This document shows positions 52,469 through 53,004 of a stretch of 53,004 nucleotides of DNA, one piece after another (the stretch's first letter is position 1; each line of letters begins with the position of its first letter). Made by a program: the position numbers and the translations under genes. The notes beneath the pieces were generated by a model. That model saw only the letters and a program-made list of their open reading frames with translations. It was not told the origin of the DNA and made no database searches. This stretch comes from Brevundimonas sp. UBA5936 (GTDB taxonomy: Bacteria > Pseudomonadota > Alphaproteobacteria > Caulobacterales > Caulobacteraceae): assembly GCA_002430835.1 (NCBI GenBank), contig DJDA01000020.1, forward strand, positions 510-53,513. Direction: 5' to 3'.

Positions 52469-53004
52469 ATGCCTGATCTGTCCTCCGCTCTCCAACTCGC
52501 CGCCCCGGAGCTGACCCTTGCGGTCGGCGGGCTGGTGCTGCTCATGCTCGGCGCCTTCGCCGGCGAGAAGTCGACGCGCCTGGTCTCGGGCCTGTCGGTG
52601 CTGCTGCTGCTGGCGGCGACGGCTCTGGCCGTCGTCGGTCCGCTGGGTTCGGCCTTCAACGGGGCCTATGTGGCCGATCCGCTAGCCGTCTTCGGCAAGG
52701 CGGTGATCTTCCTGTCGGCCGCCGTGGCCGTGGTGCTGGGCGACGGCTGGATGCATCGCAACAACATCGCCAAGTTCGAATATCCGATCCTGATCGTGCT
52801 GGCCTCGGTCGGCATGGGCATGATGGCGTCGTCGGGCGACCTGATCTCGCTCTACATCGGCATCGAGATGCACTCGCTGGCCCTCTACGTCCTGGCCGCC
52901 TATCGCCGCGACGATCTGAAGGCCTCGGAAGCGGGTCTGAAGTATTTCGTCCTGGGCGCCCTGTCGTCGGGTCTGCTGCTGTACGGCGCCAGCCTGATCT
53001 ACGG
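52469..53004 (+). CDS. nuoN: NADH-quinone oxidoreductase subunit N (5' part, cut by the window edge)
   Basis: The first 178 codons of NuoN are present from ATG 52469 (MPDLSSALQLAAPELTLAVGG), 7 bp after the nuoM stop. The channel Glu is in SLYIGIEMHSLALYVLAAY and the helix KASEAGLKYFVLGALSSGLLLYG follows. The rest lies beyond the window. It is the last usual gene of the operon. Confidence 0.95.
   Translation, partial: MPDLSSALQLAAPELTLAVGGLVLLMLGAFAGEKSTRLVSGLSVLLLLAATALAVVGPLGSAFNGAYVADPLAVFGKAVIFLSAAVAVVLGDGWMHRNNIAKFEYPILIVLASVGMGMMASSGDLISLYIGIEMHSLALYVLAAYRRDDLKASEAGLKYFVLGALSSGLLLYGASLIY

Overview
The window is GC-rich, gene-dense DNA that fits an alphaproteobacterium of the Caulobacteraceae, most likely Brevundimonas or a close relative. 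The taxon is inferred; no marker gene was searched. Supporting signs are the clpX-lon-hup order, the GTTC-N7-GTTC SOS boxes at lexA, a CTTGAA/CCACAT sigma-32-type promoter before lon, and a nuo operon with small lipoprotein genes between its core subunits.

Region 1 (1-6310) is the edge of a type III secretion locus. A leftward pair encodes a secreted lytic transglycosylase and the start of an export-gate protein. That protein resembles non-flagellar SctV more than FlhA. A rightward operon encodes SctU, a FliO-like protein, and a 217-aa hydrophobic/coiled-coil protein that could be a secreted substrate. Two tandem paralogous exported proteins follow. Both end at a TGA after which the same frame stays open for 50-52 codons, encoding a linker, a membrane helix and an Arg-rich end. 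The 43 nt around the two stops are 41/43 identical. This is the most unusual signal in the window.

Region 2 (6384-12690) is a hydroxyproline/cyclic imino acid catabolic cluster: a DpkA-type reductase, an aldehyde dehydrogenase, a DapA-family deaminase, a two-Cys hydroxyproline 2-epimerase, a GntR regulator and a TauE-type permease. A perfect palindrome, ATCGTATACGAT, lies before two of its transcription units and is the likely GntR operator.

Region 3 (12703-28031) is mostly housekeeping: a divergent AraC/MFS pair, a HAD phosphatase, clpX, lon, hup, tRNA-Val(TAC), a Tat-exported FMN hydroxyacid oxidase, pirin, a cupin, gltA, gltX and comEC.

Region 4 (28032-38210) holds lexA with two SOS boxes, an S9 peptidase, a large autotransporter with acidic calcium-site-like inserts, a GT4 glycosyltransferase, tRNA-Asp(GTC) and an AbgT-family transporter.

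Region 5 (38211-53004) is the respiratory complex I operon nuoA to nuoN, cut at the right edge. Five small extra genes sit inside it: a two-helix membrane protein between nuoE and nuoF, two lipoproteins between nuoF and nuoG, and two similar, start/stop-coupled lipoproteins between nuoH and nuoI. NuoL carries a His/Asp-rich insert.
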